A stretch of 64,000 bases of DNA from Microvirga antarctica (GTDB lineage Bacteria > Pseudomonadota > Alphaproteobacteria > Rhizobiales > Beijerinckiaceae): contig NZ_JAGEMM010000002.1 of the NCBI RefSeq assembly GCF_017921815.1, positions 434,001 through 498,000 on the forward strand, in the 5' to 3' direction. The translations under genes were made by a program, and so were the position numbers. Of this stretch, positions 44,763-54,464 are shown one piece after another. How positions within the stretch are numbered: the stretch's first letter is position 1; each line of letters opens with the position of its first letter. The notes beneath the pieces were generated by a model, which did no database searches, was not told where the DNA came from, and saw nothing but the letters and a program-made list of their open reading frames with translations.

Positions 44763-45944
44763 ATGACAAAAGCTCTTGCGAACCCTCGCCTGCCCATGGT
44801 CTCGCGCCGCGTCGAACGCGTCTCGTCGTTTCTGGCCATGGATGTGTTGAGCGCCGCCGCGGCAAAAGAAAGGCAAGGTGGCGACGTCGTGCACATGGAA
44901 GTGGGGCAGCCATCGGCGCCGGCACCCCGGGCGGCCCGGGACGCGGCCATGCGGGCGCTCGAATCCGGACGGATCGGCTACACAGAGGCTTTGGGACTGT
45001 CGGCTCTGCGCGAACGGATCGCGCGGCACTATCAGGACACCTATGGGGTCAGTGTTTCGCCGCAGCGGGTCGTGGCGACGACCGGCTCGTCGGCGGGTTT
45101 CGTGCTGGCATTCCTCAGTCTCTTCGACCCGGGCCAGCGGATCGCCATCACGGCACCGGGCTATCCAGCCTATCGCAACATTCTCGAGGCGCTCGATCTC
45201 GAGCCGGTGGTAATTCCGCTGACGCAGGCGGACGGATGGATCATGACCGCGCAGGCGGTGGAAGCGGCCCATCGGGAAAAACCGATCCACGGCATTCTGG
45301 CCATGAGCCCTGCCAACCCGTCCGGCACCATGATCGGCCGCGATGCCCTGTCCGCCCTCGGCGCGACCTGCCGAAGGCTTGGGCTGTGGTTCATCTCGGA
45401 CGAAATCTACCACGGCTTGACCTATGCGGCGCCGGCCTCGACCGCGCTGTCCTCGGACGACGACGCGGTGATTATCAACTCGTTCTCGAAGTATTACTGC
45501 ATGACCGGCTGGCGGATCGGCTGGATGGTCGTGCCCGAGCGGGCGGTGCGGCCCATCGAGCGGCTGGCGCAGAACCTCTATATCTCGCCGCCGTTCCTGT
45601 CGCAGGTGGCCGCCCTTTCAGCCTTCGACGCCATTGAGGAACTGGAGGCCGTCAAGGCCGGCTATGCCCGCAACCGCGCTATTCTGCTTGAGGAATTGCC
45701 GAGGATCGGAATCGCCGACATGCACCCCGTCGACGGTGCGTTCTACATCTATGCGGACATCGCCCGTTTCACGAACGATTCCATCGGCTTTTGCCGGCGC
45801 ATGCTGGACGAGACGGGGATTGCCGCGACGCCGGGGCTGGATTTTGACCCGGTCGACGGTGCGCATTACATGCGCCTCTCCTTCGCGGGGTCCGAAAACG
45901 ATTGTCGCGAGACGGTGTCCCGCCTCGCGACCTGGCTGAAATAG
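44763..45944 (+). CDS. Class I/II PLP-dependent aminotransferase
   Basis: Fold-type I aminotransferase. The 393-residue protein has GRIGYTEALGLSALRERIAR, the substrate-binding NPSGTMIG, FISDEIYHGLTYA with the PLP-ring Asp and Tyr, and the PLP lysine in INSFSKYYCMTGWRIGW. The conserved Arg that binds the substrate carboxylate is in HYMRLSFAGSENDC. The specificity is not decided by sequence. The family includes aspartate, aromatic and methionine aminotransferases. It is divergent from dsbA-like and convergent with rne. Confidence 0.9.
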   Translation: MTKALANPRLPMVSRRVERVSSFLAMDVLSAAAAKERQGGDVVHMEVGQPSAPAPRAARDAAMRALESGRIGYTEALGLSALRERIARHYQDTYGVSVSPQRVVATTGSSAGFVLAFLSLFDPGQRIAITAPGYPAYRNILEALDLEPVVIPLTQADGWIMTAQAVEAAHREKPIHGILAMSPANPSGTMIGRDALSALGATCRRLGLWFISDEIYHGLTYAAPASTALSSDDDAVIINSFSKYYCMTGWRIGWMVVPERAVRPIERLAQNLYISPPFLSQVAALSAFDAIEELEAVKAGYARNRAILLEELPRIGIADMHPVDGAFYIYADIARFTNDSIGFCRRMLDETGIAATPGLDFDPVDGAHYMRLSFAGSENDCRETVSRLATWLK

Positions 45945-45966
45945 AGACTTTCCCGCAGGATCGGGC

Positions 45967-45986
45967 AGGAGGGGCGCGCCCCTCCT
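45967..45986. terminator. Perfect 20-bp palindrome between convergent genes
   Basis: AGGAGGGGCGCGCCCCTCCT is fully self-complementary and lies between the aminotransferase stop and the rne stop. It has no T-run on either side. It may act as a bidirectional 3' end hairpin or as a protein-binding site. Confidence 0.5.
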
Positions 45987-45991
45987 AGCCA

Positions 45992-48745
45992 TCAATGCCC
46001 GCTGATGACCGACTTGGCTTTGGACCACCAGCCCGCCCGCTTCGGCCGGTCGGGGTCCGTCGGCGTCAGCACGACGGCCACGGGCTCCGGCGCGGGAGCG
46101 ACGGGCCGCGCAGCAACGGCTTCAGGTTCGGCCTCAGGCTCAGGCTCGGGCGTTTTCGTAATCGACTCGACGATCGGCACGGAGCGGATCTCTTCGCGGC
46201 GCTGCGGGGCCGGCTCATCGATGGGCTGTTCGATGCTCTCGTCGCCCGCGATGGGCGCAGGCAAATCGTCAACGGCCGCTGTGTCGGACACCTCGGCCAA
46301 CTCGGACGTGGTCTCGGCGCCGTCTTCACGGCTGCGACCCCGACCGCCCCGGCGTCCCCGGCGACGACGGCGACCGGCGCGCTCTTCCGCCTCGGCGGTC
46401 TCGGCCTCCGACATGACACGTTCGCCAGCTTCTGCGGGCTCGACGGTCCCTTCGGACTCGCCGTCCGATTCATCGGCAGCAAGCGCTTCGCCCGTCTCGG
46501 AATCGGACCCGATCTCTGCGCCGGACGCATCCCGATCCCGACCGCGACGGCGACGCCGACGGCGGCGGCGGCGGGTGCCGTCACCCTCTTCGTCCCGCTC
46601 GTCGTCCGGCGAGCGCGCCTCGCTGCCGGCTTCCACGTCGGTTTCCTCACCCTCGATCTCGACTTCGACCTCGATCTCGTCTTCGATCTCGAGGTCCGCA
46701 TCCGCAGCCTCGTCGACGGGCAGGATCGTGTCGATCTGCACGCCGGTGGCTGCGGCCTTGTGTTCGACCCGCAGGGCAGGCTCGCCGCGCTCGATGGCGT
46801 AGTTGGTGGTGCCGAGAAGGCTGTCATCGGCCACGATGCTGATGGCGACGCCGAACCGGGTCTCCAGTTCACGCAGGTGAATGCGCTTCTGGTTGAGGAT
46901 GTAGAACGCCGCCTCCATGCGCGTGCGCACGATCAGGTTGTAGCCGGCATTCTTGATGAGCGTCTCTTCGATCGAGCGCAGCACATGCAGGGCAACCGAG
47001 GGAGTCGAGCGGACGAATCCGGTGCCGGCGCAATGGACGCACGGGATGGACGACGATTCCAGGACGCCGGTCCGGATGCGCTGGCGCGACATCTCGAGCA
47101 GGCCGAAGGGGGAGATGCGGCCCACCTGGATCCGGGCGCGGTCGTTCTTGAGGCATTCGTTTAGCTTCTTCTCGACGGTGCGGTTGTTCCGCTTCTCTTC
47201 CATGTCGATGAAGTCGATGACGATGAGGCCGGCGAGATCCCGCAGGCGGAGCTGACGGGCGATTTCTTCCGCCGCTTCGAGGTTGGTGCGGTAGGCGGTG
47301 TCCTCGATATTGTGCTCCCGGGTCGAGCGCCCGGAGTTCACGTCGATGGAGACCAGCGCCTCGGTGGGGCTGATGACGAGATAACCGCCGGATTTCAGCG
47401 TGACGTTGTTGGAGAACATGGCGTCGAGCTGGGCTTCGACCCCGTGCTTGGCAAACAGCGGCTGCGGATCCCGATAGGGCTGGACGATCTTGGCATGGCT
47501 CGGCATGAGCATGCGCATGAAGTCCTTGGCCTCCCGGTAGCCCTCCTCGCCGGACACCGTGACGTCGTCGATATCCTTGTTGTAGAGGTCGCGGATGGCG
47601 CGCTTGATCAGCGAGCCTTCCTCGTAGACCAGCGACGGTGCGGACGAGCTGAGCGTCAGTTCGCGCACGCTCTCCCACAGGCGCATCAGATATTCGTAGT
47701 CGCGCTTGATCTCGGGCTTGGTCCGCGAGGCGCCGGCGGTGCGCAGGATGATCCCCATGCCCTCGGGCACTGACAGGTCCTGGGCGATCTCCTTGAGACG
47801 CTTGCGGTCGGCCGTGTTGGTGATCTTGCGCGAGATGCCGCCGCCCCGTCCCGTATTGGGCATCAGCACCGAGTAGCGGCCGGCCAGCGACAGGTAGGTG
47901 GTGAGCGCCGCGCCCTTGTTGCCGCGCTCTTCCTTGACGACCTGCACCAGCAGGATCTGGCGACGCTTGATGACTTCCTGAATCTTGTACTGCTTGCGGG
48001 CCACGCGCGGCCGATGAGGAATGTCCTCCTCGGCATCGCCGCCGCCGAGCTGCTCGACGATCTGGTCGGGGTCTTCTTCCCCGTGCTCGTCATCGCCATG
48101 CTCGTCGTCCTCGGCATCCTCGTCGGACGCTTCGGCTGTGTCACCGGCCTCGGTGGATGTCACGGCATTCATCTCGGGCAGGTCCGCCGTGCTGGTCGCA
48201 AGGCTTTCTATCGGCGGAACAAAATCCGCGGGCTCCGTGCTCGGAGCCGCGAGCGTCATGTCCTCGGCGGTCTCGCTCGTGATTTCAACGTCGCCATCGG
48301 TCGCCTCGGGAGAGGATTCCAGGGCCTCGCCATTCTCGCCCATCGGGAGGGCGTCGCCCTCGGCGGAGATAACCGCAGGGTCATGGCGCGTCCGTTTTGG
48401 CGCGGACCGACGACGGCGGTTGCGCTTTTGCTCTTCCTCACGTTCCTCTTCGCGCTGCGCTTCCGCATCGGCCTCGAGGAGCGCCTGACGGTCGGCGACC
48501 GGGATCTGGTAATAATCCGGATGGATTTCGCTGAAGGCGAGGAAGCCGTGGCGGTTGCCGCCATATTCCACGAAGGCTGCCTGGAGGGACGGCTCGACGC
48601 GCGTTACCTTGGCCAGATAGATATTGCCCCGCAATTGTTTGCGGGTTGCGGACTCAAAGTCGAATTCCTCGACCTTTTGGCCACGTACCACCACGACCCG
48701 GGTCTCTTCCGGGTGGGAGGCATCGATAAGCATCTTGTTTGCCAT
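45992..48745 (-). CDS. rne: Ribonuclease E
   Basis: Endoribonuclease that starts mRNA decay and processes rRNA and tRNA, and usually the scaffold of the degradosome. The 917-residue protein has the N-terminal S1 region (MANKMLIDASHPEETRVVVV, RGNIYLAKVTRVEPSLQAAF) interrupted by a long acidic insert (about residues 90-245). The catalytic core follows, with metal-binding Asp residues in LVSIDVNSGRST and LIVIDFIDMEEKRN and a zinc-link CVHCAGTG. The C-terminal third is disordered with acidic stretches and Arg-rich runs (around RRRRRRRRR), ending with the conserved RAGWWSKAKSVISGH. Insert and C-terminus match alphaproteobacterial RNase E. The 610-base upstream gap probably holds a long leader. Confidence 0.95.
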   Translation of the reverse strand: MANKMLIDASHPEETRVVVVRGQKVEEFDFESATRKQLRGNIYLAKVTRVEPSLQAAFVEYGGNRHGFLAFSEIHPDYYQIPVADRQALLEADAEAQREEEREEEQKRNRRRRSAPKRTRHDPAVISAEGDALPMGENGEALESSPEATDGDVEITSETAEDMTLAAPSTEPADFVPPIESLATSTADLPEMNAVTSTEAGDTAEASDEDAEDDEHGDDEHGEEDPDQIVEQLGGGDAEEDIPHRPRVARKQYKIQEVIKRRQILLVQVVKEERGNKGAALTTYLSLAGRYSVLMPNTGRGGGISRKITNTADRKRLKEIAQDLSVPEGMGIILRTAGASRTKPEIKRDYEYLMRLWESVRELTLSSSAPSLVYEEGSLIKRAIRDLYNKDIDDVTVSGEEGYREAKDFMRMLMPSHAKIVQPYRDPQPLFAKHGVEAQLDAMFSNNVTLKSGGYLVISPTEALVSIDVNSGRSTREHNIEDTAYRTNLEAAEEIARQLRLRDLAGLIVIDFIDMEEKRNNRTVEKKLNECLKNDRARIQVGRISPFGLLEMSRQRIRTGVLESSSIPCVHCAGTGFVRSTPSVALHVLRSIEETLIKNAGYNLIVRTRMEAAFYILNQKRIHLRELETRFGVAISIVADDSLLGTTNYAIERGEPALRVEHKAAATGVQIDTILPVDEAADADLEIEDEIEVEVEIEGEETDVEAGSEARSPDDERDEEGDGTRRRRRRRRRRGRDRDASGAEIGSDSETGEALAADESDGESEGTVEPAEAGERVMSEAETAEAEERAGRRRRRGRRGGRGRSREDGAETTSELAEVSDTAAVDDLPAPIAGDESIEQPIDEPAPQRREEIRSVPIVESITKTPEPEPEAEPEAVAARPVAPAPEPVAVVLTPTDPDRPKRAGWWSKAKSVISGH

Positions 48746-49355
48746 GTTGAACTCTCGACATGGCGACCGGGGGCAGAACCTGAGGCAGGAGCCGCGAAAG
48801 GGGCGGGAGGCCTCGCCGCGAAAGTCGGCAGCGGGCTTGTATTGCGTTCAAATTACTGTCGATCGCCATCGTGCGCCTCACAAGGGCGCATTCTGGGTTG
48901 AATTGGGCCGACGCCATGCCGGGTTGAGCGGAACATGGGCGGGCGCGAAACCGATCACGCGCATTGAACGATGCTGAGACGACAGTCATAACTGACATCG
49001 CTACCGCAACCATTCAACGACGGCCCTTTCGAAATCGATGAACCGGACCAAGCCGGCCATCGGGATATACGGCGATCACATCGCCACTTTGCCTGTCCGT
49101 GAGCCTGTCGAGGTGACGTGGGGTCCAGAGGATCGGTCAACACAACCGTCTCCGCGGACCCGTCGTCAGATTCGGCCATGCCGGACGGGACGCCCATCAT
49201 TACAGAGCCTCGACAGCGTTTGGCAAGGTGAGATGCAGCCGCAAGGTCAACGTGATGAACAGGCAAGCCCCCACCACTGTGCCGCGCGTGCAACAGTGCT
49301 GCATGTTTCGGCCTTTCTCCGTGACAATTCGTTAACCTAACACTGCCTATGGGTT
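48746..49355. other. Long divergent spacer between rne and the amidase gene
   Basis: 610 bases without a convincing gene. A 112-codon minus-strand frame (48955-49293) and other short frames lack ribosome binding sites and recognisable features. rne genes in other proteobacteria have long autoregulatory 5' leaders, so the leftward half probably holds such a leader and promoter. I see no clear terminator. Confidence 0.5.
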
Positions 49356-50645
49356 ATGGAGGGGCACTCGGAACGGTTGGCGCTCGGGATGCACATCGAA
49401 CGGCTTACTCACCTTCTTTGCGTTATGATTCTGGCGGCTGTTGCAGTCGCGGGCGTTCCGGACGCGTGGGCACAGGGCGGCAACGGCATCGCACGGCCCG
49501 CATCGACGAGTGTCATCGCCGCTGCGGTGACGGTCCGCGCCGAGGCGGACCGCACCCTCTTTTCTGTCACTCTCTCGGAACCGGTCGAAGCGAACGCCCA
49601 TCTGATGGAAGGTCCGGACCGTGTCATCGTCGATTTGCCTGAGGTCGCCTTCCACGTCCCCACAGATCAGGGCAGCAAGCGGGAAGGGTTGATCGCCTCC
49701 TACCGTTTTGGCCTGTTCGCTCCCGGACGGTCGCGGGTCGTGATCGATCTCAGCCAGCCGGCAACGGTGGCCGATATCAGGGTGCAGACGGATGCGCCCG
49801 GCGGCGCCGCGGTTCTGATCATCGAATTGAAACACGCTGACCGCGACGAGTTTCGCAAGGTCATGGCGGCGAACCCTGCCAAGTCAGCCAAGGTCGGACC
49901 TGAGCGGGAGGCGGTGGCCGAGAAGGCAGACGAGCGCCCGATCATCGTCATCGACCCGGGTCATGGGGGCATCGATCCGGGTGCCAACGGCGCCAATGGG
50001 ATCGTCGAGAAGGATCTGGTCCTCACCTTCGCCCGTGAACTGAGAAAAAGACTCTCGAATTCAGGCTATTACCGCGTTGTCTTAACGCGCGATGAGGACG
50101 TGTTCATCTCACTCGGAGACCGCGTGCGTGCCGCGCGGGGCGCGAAGGCCGATCTCTTCATCTCCATTCATGCCGATTCGATCTCGGGCGGCCAGGGTGT
50201 TCGCGGACTGACGGTCTATACCGGCGCCGAGCGGGCCTCGGACGCGGAATCGGCACGCCTGGCAGACCGCGAGAACAAGGCCGATGCGGCGGCCGGCATG
50301 GATTCCACCGACGGCCCCGACGAGGTCGTCGATATCCTGCAGGAACTGACGTCCCGGGAGACGCGAAGCTTCTCCCATCGCTTCGCTGGCCGGCTCGTGG
50401 GCGAGCTCGACTCGGTCGCCCAGTTGAACAAGAATCCCCGGCGCGAGGCCGGCTTCCGGGTCCTGCGCGCGCATGACGTACCGTCGGTCCTGTTGGAACT
50501 CGGTTACCTGTCGAGCCGCAAGGACCTCGATCTGCTGGTGTCCGATGAGTGGCGCGGCAAGGCGATCGGCTCGATGGCCGTCGCCATTGACCGCTTTTTC
50601 GCCCAAAGACTGGCGCGCCAAGGGGCTGCCGCAGTTTCACCATAG
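49356..50645 (+). CDS. amiC: N-acetylmuramoyl-L-alanine amidase (AmiC-like, AMIN + Amidase_3)
   Basis: Periplasmic zinc enzyme that cleaves the stem peptide from peptidoglycan during daughter-cell separation. The 429-residue protein has a signal peptide (LLCVMILAAVAVAGV, ending AWA), an AMIN domain (about residues 50-160, VTVRAEADRTLFSVTLSEPV) and an Amidase_3 domain. Zinc ligands lie in IDPGHGGIDPGANG (about His203), GIVEKDL (Glu) and LFISIHADSI (His), with the catalytic Glu in SVLLELGYLSSRKDL. The ATG at 49389 (MHIERLTHLL) would give a cleaner signal peptide and is an equally plausible start. PBP1A follows on the same strand. The degenerate NlpD homologue at 33053-34264 is a possible activator. 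Confidence 0.94.
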   Translation: MEGHSERLALGMHIERLTHLLCVMILAAVAVAGVPDAWAQGGNGIARPASTSVIAAAVTVRAEADRTLFSVTLSEPVEANAHLMEGPDRVIVDLPEVAFHVPTDQGSKREGLIASYRFGLFAPGRSRVVIDLSQPATVADIRVQTDAPGGAAVLIIELKHADRDEFRKVMAANPAKSAKVGPEREAVAEKADERPIIVIDPGHGGIDPGANGANGIVEKDLVLTFARELRKRLSNSGYYRVVLTRDEDVFISLGDRVRAARGAKADLFISIHADSISGGQGVRGLTVYTGAERASDAESARLADRENKADAAAGMDSTDGPDEVVDILQELTSRETRSFSHRFAGRLVGELDSVAQLNKNPRREAGFRVLRAHDVPSVLLELGYLSSRKDLDLLVSDEWRGKAIGSMAVAIDRFFAQRLARQGAAAVSP

Positions 50646-50791
50646 AAACCGTGTGGATATCCGTGGCGGGGACGCGATTCCTCGGTTAACAGAACGGACA
50701 GGCCAACGGTGCCGGCCGGTCTCGAGGCCGGCGGTTGCGTCGGCAGATCAGCATAACCGGGCGCAGGGCGCCGAGAACGGAACACTTTCGG

Positions 50792-53215
50792 ATGCGCTTC
50801 GTCCTTAGATTTTTCGGGTTTCTGTTCAGCGTCGGGACCATCTTTTTCCTGATCGCGGCGGCTGGTCTGGCTGTCGGCTATTTCATGTTCTCCAAGGACC
50901 TGCCCGATCACGCCCAGCTGGCCGATTACGAGCCGCCGGTGATGACCCGCGTGCACGCCTCTGATGGCTCGCTGATCGCCGAATATGCCCGCGAGCGGCG
51001 GCTCTACATGCCGATGCAGGCCATGCCGAAGCTCGTCATCGAGGCGTTCCTGTCGGCCGAAGACAAAAATTTCTACAAACATGCGGGTATCGATCCCGAG
51101 GGCATCGTGCGCGCCATCGTGGCCAATTTCCGCTCGGGCGGACGCCGCGAGCAGGGGGCCTCGACCATCACGCAGCAGGTCGCCAAGAACTTCCTGCTGT
51201 CCAATGAGCGCACCTACCAGCGCAAGATCCGCGAGGCGCTGCTGGCGCTGCGGATCGAGGCGACCTTCCCGAAGGACAAGATCCTCGAGCTCTATCTCAA
51301 CGAGATCTATCTCGGTCTGGGGAATTACGGCGTCGCGGCGGCGGCCCTTAACTATTTCGGCAAGTCGGTCCATGAACTGACCGTCGCGGAAGTGGCCTAT
51401 CTGGCGGCTCTTCCGAAGGCACCGAACAACTATCATCCCTACCGGCAGAAGCAGGCGGCCCTGGACCGCCGGAACTGGGTCATCGATCGCATGGTCGATA
51501 ACGGTTATGTGAAGCGTGAAGACGGTGACGTCGCCAAGAAGGAGCCGCTTGTCGTCTCTCCCCGGTCGATTTCGCCCAATAGCATCGCGTCGGGGTATTT
51601 CGCCGAGGGCGTCCGCCGCGACATCGCGGACCGTTACGGGGAAGAGACCCTCTACGAAGGCGGTCTCCTGATCCGCTCCACCCTCGACCCGCAGATGCAG
51701 GCCATGGCCCGCAAGGCGCTGGTCGATGGCCTTGTGCGCTTCGACGAGGCGCGGGGCTGGCGCGGGTCGCAGCAGAAACTCGAACTCACCGGTCGCGAAT
51801 GGGGCCTGGCGCTGGCCGAGGTTCCGGTCCTCGGCGACGTCCAGCCCTGGCGGCTCGCGGTCGTCCTCGAGGTTGCGGGTGGACGGGCGCGGATCGGCCT
51901 CCAGCCCAAGAAGGGCGGTTCCGGACAGGTCGTCGTGGATCGCCAGATCGGTTACGTGGGCGCCGACGGCGTGAAATGGACGCGGCGCGGGGTCGAGAAG
52001 GCGCTCGCCAGCGGCGACGTGATCTATGTCGAGCCGATCGACGGCAAGCCCGACCAGTTCCGCCTCCGTCAGATTCCTGAAATCTCCGGCGCCATCGTGG
52101 CCATGGACCCCTATACGGGCCGCGTTCACGCGATGGTCGGCGGCTTCTCGTTCGACCAGAGCGAGTTCAACCGCGCCAACCAGGCGATGCGCCAGCCGGG
52201 CTCGTCCTTCAAGCCGATCGTTTACGCGACCGCCCTCGACAAGGGCTACACGCCCTCAAGCCAGGTTCTCGACGCACCGTTCGTGCTCGATATGGGACCA
52301 GGGCAGGCGGCCTGGGCACCCTCGAACTATGACGGCAAGTCGGCGGGCCTGCGGACGCTGCGCTATGGCGTCGAGCATTCCAAGAACCTGATGACGGTGC
52401 GTCTCGCCAACGAGGTCGGCATGCCGGCCATCTCGGAATATGCGCGGCGGTTCGGCGTCTATGACGACATGCTGCCCCTGCTGTCGATGTCGCTGGGCGC
52501 CGGCGAGACGACGGTCATGCGGATGACGGCTGCCTATTCCATGTTTGTGAATGGCGGCCGCCGCATCAAGCCCACGTTGATCGACCGCATTCAGGACCGT
52601 TCCGGCAAGACGATCTATCGCCATGACGACCGCAAATGCACCGGCTGCGATGCGGCCGAGTGGGATGGCGGCGCGGCGCCGCGCCTGACCGACAATCGCG
52701 AGCAGGTCATCGATCCGCTGACGGCCTATCAGGTCACGTCGATCCTCGAAGGCGTGGTCCAGCGTGGCACCGCGCAGAGCGTCAAGGCGGTCGGCAAGCC
52801 GCTCGCCGGCAAGACAGGCACGACCAACGACGCCAAGGACGTGTGGTTTGTCGGCTTCTCGCCGGATCTCGCCGTCGGCGTGTTCATCGGCTACGACAAG
52901 CCCGCCTCGCTGGGCAATGCCGCGACTGCCGGGCAGTACGCTGCTCCGGTGTTCCGTGACTTCATGCAGATGGCGCTCAAGGACAAGCCGGCCACGCCGT
53001 TCCGTGTGCCGCCGGGCATCAAGCTGATCCGGGTCAATGCCTCGACGGGCCTTCGTGCCGGCTCGGGAGAGGGTGGCGGCGTGATCGTCGAGGCGTTCAA
53101 GCCGGGCACCGGTCCGCCGGAAAGCTACATTCCGGTCGAGGTCGAGCCTCCTCAGAATTTCGCCCCCGAGGCGCAGCGTGCGCTGCCCCCGGGAAGTGTC
53201 GGCGGATTGTATTAA
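50792..53215 (+). CDS. mrcA: Penicillin-binding protein 1A (class A, bifunctional)
   Basis: Inner-membrane glycan polymerase and transpeptidase of peptidoglycan. The 807-residue protein has an N-terminal membrane helix and a GT51 domain with AFLSAEDKNFYKHAGIDPEG, GASTITQQVAKNFLL and ALRIEATFPKDKILELYLNE. An OB-like insert follows. The transpeptidase domain carries SXXK (RQPGSSFKPIVYA), SXN (VEHSKNLMT) and KTG (LAGKTGTTNDAKD) motifs. The ATG at 50792 (MRFVLRFFG) begins the membrane anchor, so the longer frame from 50735 is not used. It lies 146 bases after the amidase gene and before prfB. Confidence 0.96.
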   Translation: MRFVLRFFGFLFSVGTIFFLIAAAGLAVGYFMFSKDLPDHAQLADYEPPVMTRVHASDGSLIAEYARERRLYMPMQAMPKLVIEAFLSAEDKNFYKHAGIDPEGIVRAIVANFRSGGRREQGASTITQQVAKNFLLSNERTYQRKIREALLALRIEATFPKDKILELYLNEIYLGLGNYGVAAAALNYFGKSVHELTVAEVAYLAALPKAPNNYHPYRQKQAALDRRNWVIDRMVDNGYVKREDGDVAKKEPLVVSPRSISPNSIASGYFAEGVRRDIADRYGEETLYEGGLLIRSTLDPQMQAMARKALVDGLVRFDEARGWRGSQQKLELTGREWGLALAEVPVLGDVQPWRLAVVLEVAGGRARIGLQPKKGGSGQVVVDRQIGYVGADGVKWTRRGVEKALASGDVIYVEPIDGKPDQFRLRQIPEISGAIVAMDPYTGRVHAMVGGFSFDQSEFNRANQAMRQPGSSFKPIVYATALDKGYTPSSQVLDAPFVLDMGPGQAAWAPSNYDGKSAGLRTLRYGVEHSKNLMTVRLANEVGMPAISEYARRFGVYDDMLPLLSMSLGAGETTVMRMTAAYSMFVNGGRRIKPTLIDRIQDRSGKTIYRHDDRKCTGCDAAEWDGGAAPRLTDNREQVIDPLTAYQVTSILEGVVQRGTAQSVKAVGKPLAGKTGTTNDAKDVWFVGFSPDLAVGVFIGYDKPASLGNAATAGQYAAPVFRDFMQMALKDKPATPFRVPPGIKLIRVNASTGLRAGSGEGGGVIVEAFKPGTGPPESYIPVEVEPPQNFAPEAQRALPPGSVGGLY

Positions 53216-53315
53216 ACTCACCCTCATCCATATGTGACGTAGAGGCCGGCGGCTTTACAGCTGTCGGTCCTGAAAGTATGACGCCGCGACCCCTAGTCGG
53301 AAGTTTTGAGAGACC

Positions 53316-54444
53316 ATGCGCGCCGAAATCGAACATCTCGTAGACGAATCCAAGCAGTCGATCGGACTGCTGAGGAGGCATCTTTGACTGGGACAACGCC
53401 CAGCGCCGCCTCGCCGAACTGAATTCCTTCGCCGAAGATCCCAACCTTTGGAACGATGCCGACGCGGCGCAGAAGATCATGCGCGAGCGGACCTCGCTCG
53501 AGGACCAGATCTCGGCGATCCGCCGCCTCGAGCAAGACCTCGAGGATGCGATCACGCTGATCGAACTGGGCGATGCCGAGGGCGACGCCGCAACCGTCAA
53601 GGACAGCGAGGAACTGATCCGCGCCGCCCATGCGGAGGCCGCGCGCCGGCAGGTCGAGACGCTTCTGTCCGGCGAGGCTGACAGCAACGACAGCTATGTG
53701 GAAGTCCATTCGGGCGCCGGCGGAACGGAGAGCCAGGATTGGGCCTCGATGCTGCAGCGCATGTATGCCCGCTGGGGCGAGCGCCGGAAATACAAGGTCG
53801 AACTGCTGGAGGTCACCGACGGCGAAGAGGCCGGGATCAAGAGCGCCACGCTGCTGATCAAGGGCCATAACGCTTATGGCTGGCTCAAGACCGAATCCGG
53901 TGTCCATCGGCTCGTGCGGATTTCCCCCTACGATTCAAACGCCCGCCGCCATACGAGCTTTGCGTCCGTGTGGGTCTATCCGGTGGTGGATGACCGGATT
54001 AACATCGAGATCAAGGAATCCGATTGTCGGATCGACACGTTCCGCTCCTCGGGCGCCGGCGGCCAGCACGTGAACACGACGGATTCTGCGGTCCGCATCA
54101 CCCATATCCCGAGCGGCATCGTGGTCGCCTGCCAGCAGGAGCGCTCCCAGCACAAGAACCGGGCCACCGCCTGGAACATGCTGCGCGCCCGCCTCTACGA
54201 GGCCGAGCTAAAACGTCGCGAGGAAAAGGCGAGCGCGGAAGCAGCCTCGAAATCCGAGATCGGCTGGGGTCACCAGATTCGGTCCTACGTGCTGCAGCCG
54301 TACCAGATGGTCAAGGATCTGCGCACGGGCACGCAATCGACCAGCCCGCAGGATGTGCTCGACGGCGATCTTGATCCCTTCATGGAAGCCTCGCTGGCGC
54401 AGCGCGTTTACGGCAACGAGGCGGAGGTCGAGGATATCGACTAG
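53316..54444 (+). CDS. prfB: Peptide chain release factor 2, expressed by programmed +1 frameshift
   Basis: Recognises UGA and UAA stop codons and triggers peptide release. The gene is split: ATG at 53316, 23 codons to CTT, an in-frame TGA at 53385-53387, then the +1 frame from GAC at 53386 to the stop at 54444, for about 375 residues in total. The GGQ loop is [19 protein letters not shown]. The stop-recognition motif, usually SPF, reads SPY here ([15 protein letters not shown]). The frameshift lets RF2 control its own level. The gene follows mrcA and is convergent with the M10 protease gene. Confidence 0.96.
53373..53388 (+). promoter_or_regulatory. prfB programmed +1 frameshift site
   Basis: A Shine-Dalgarno-like AGGAGG (53373-53378) lies three bases before CTT TGA C. 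This matches the classic RF2 autoregulation signal. When RF2 is low, the ribosome pauses at TGA and slips from CTT to TTT. Confidence 0.95.
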
Positions 54445-54464
54445 CAACGTTGCGGGCCATTTCC

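Noticed and set aside
48955-49293. 112-codon minus-strand frame in the rne upstream gap
   Set aside because: Mixed composition with no domain, no good start signal and no neighbour coupling.
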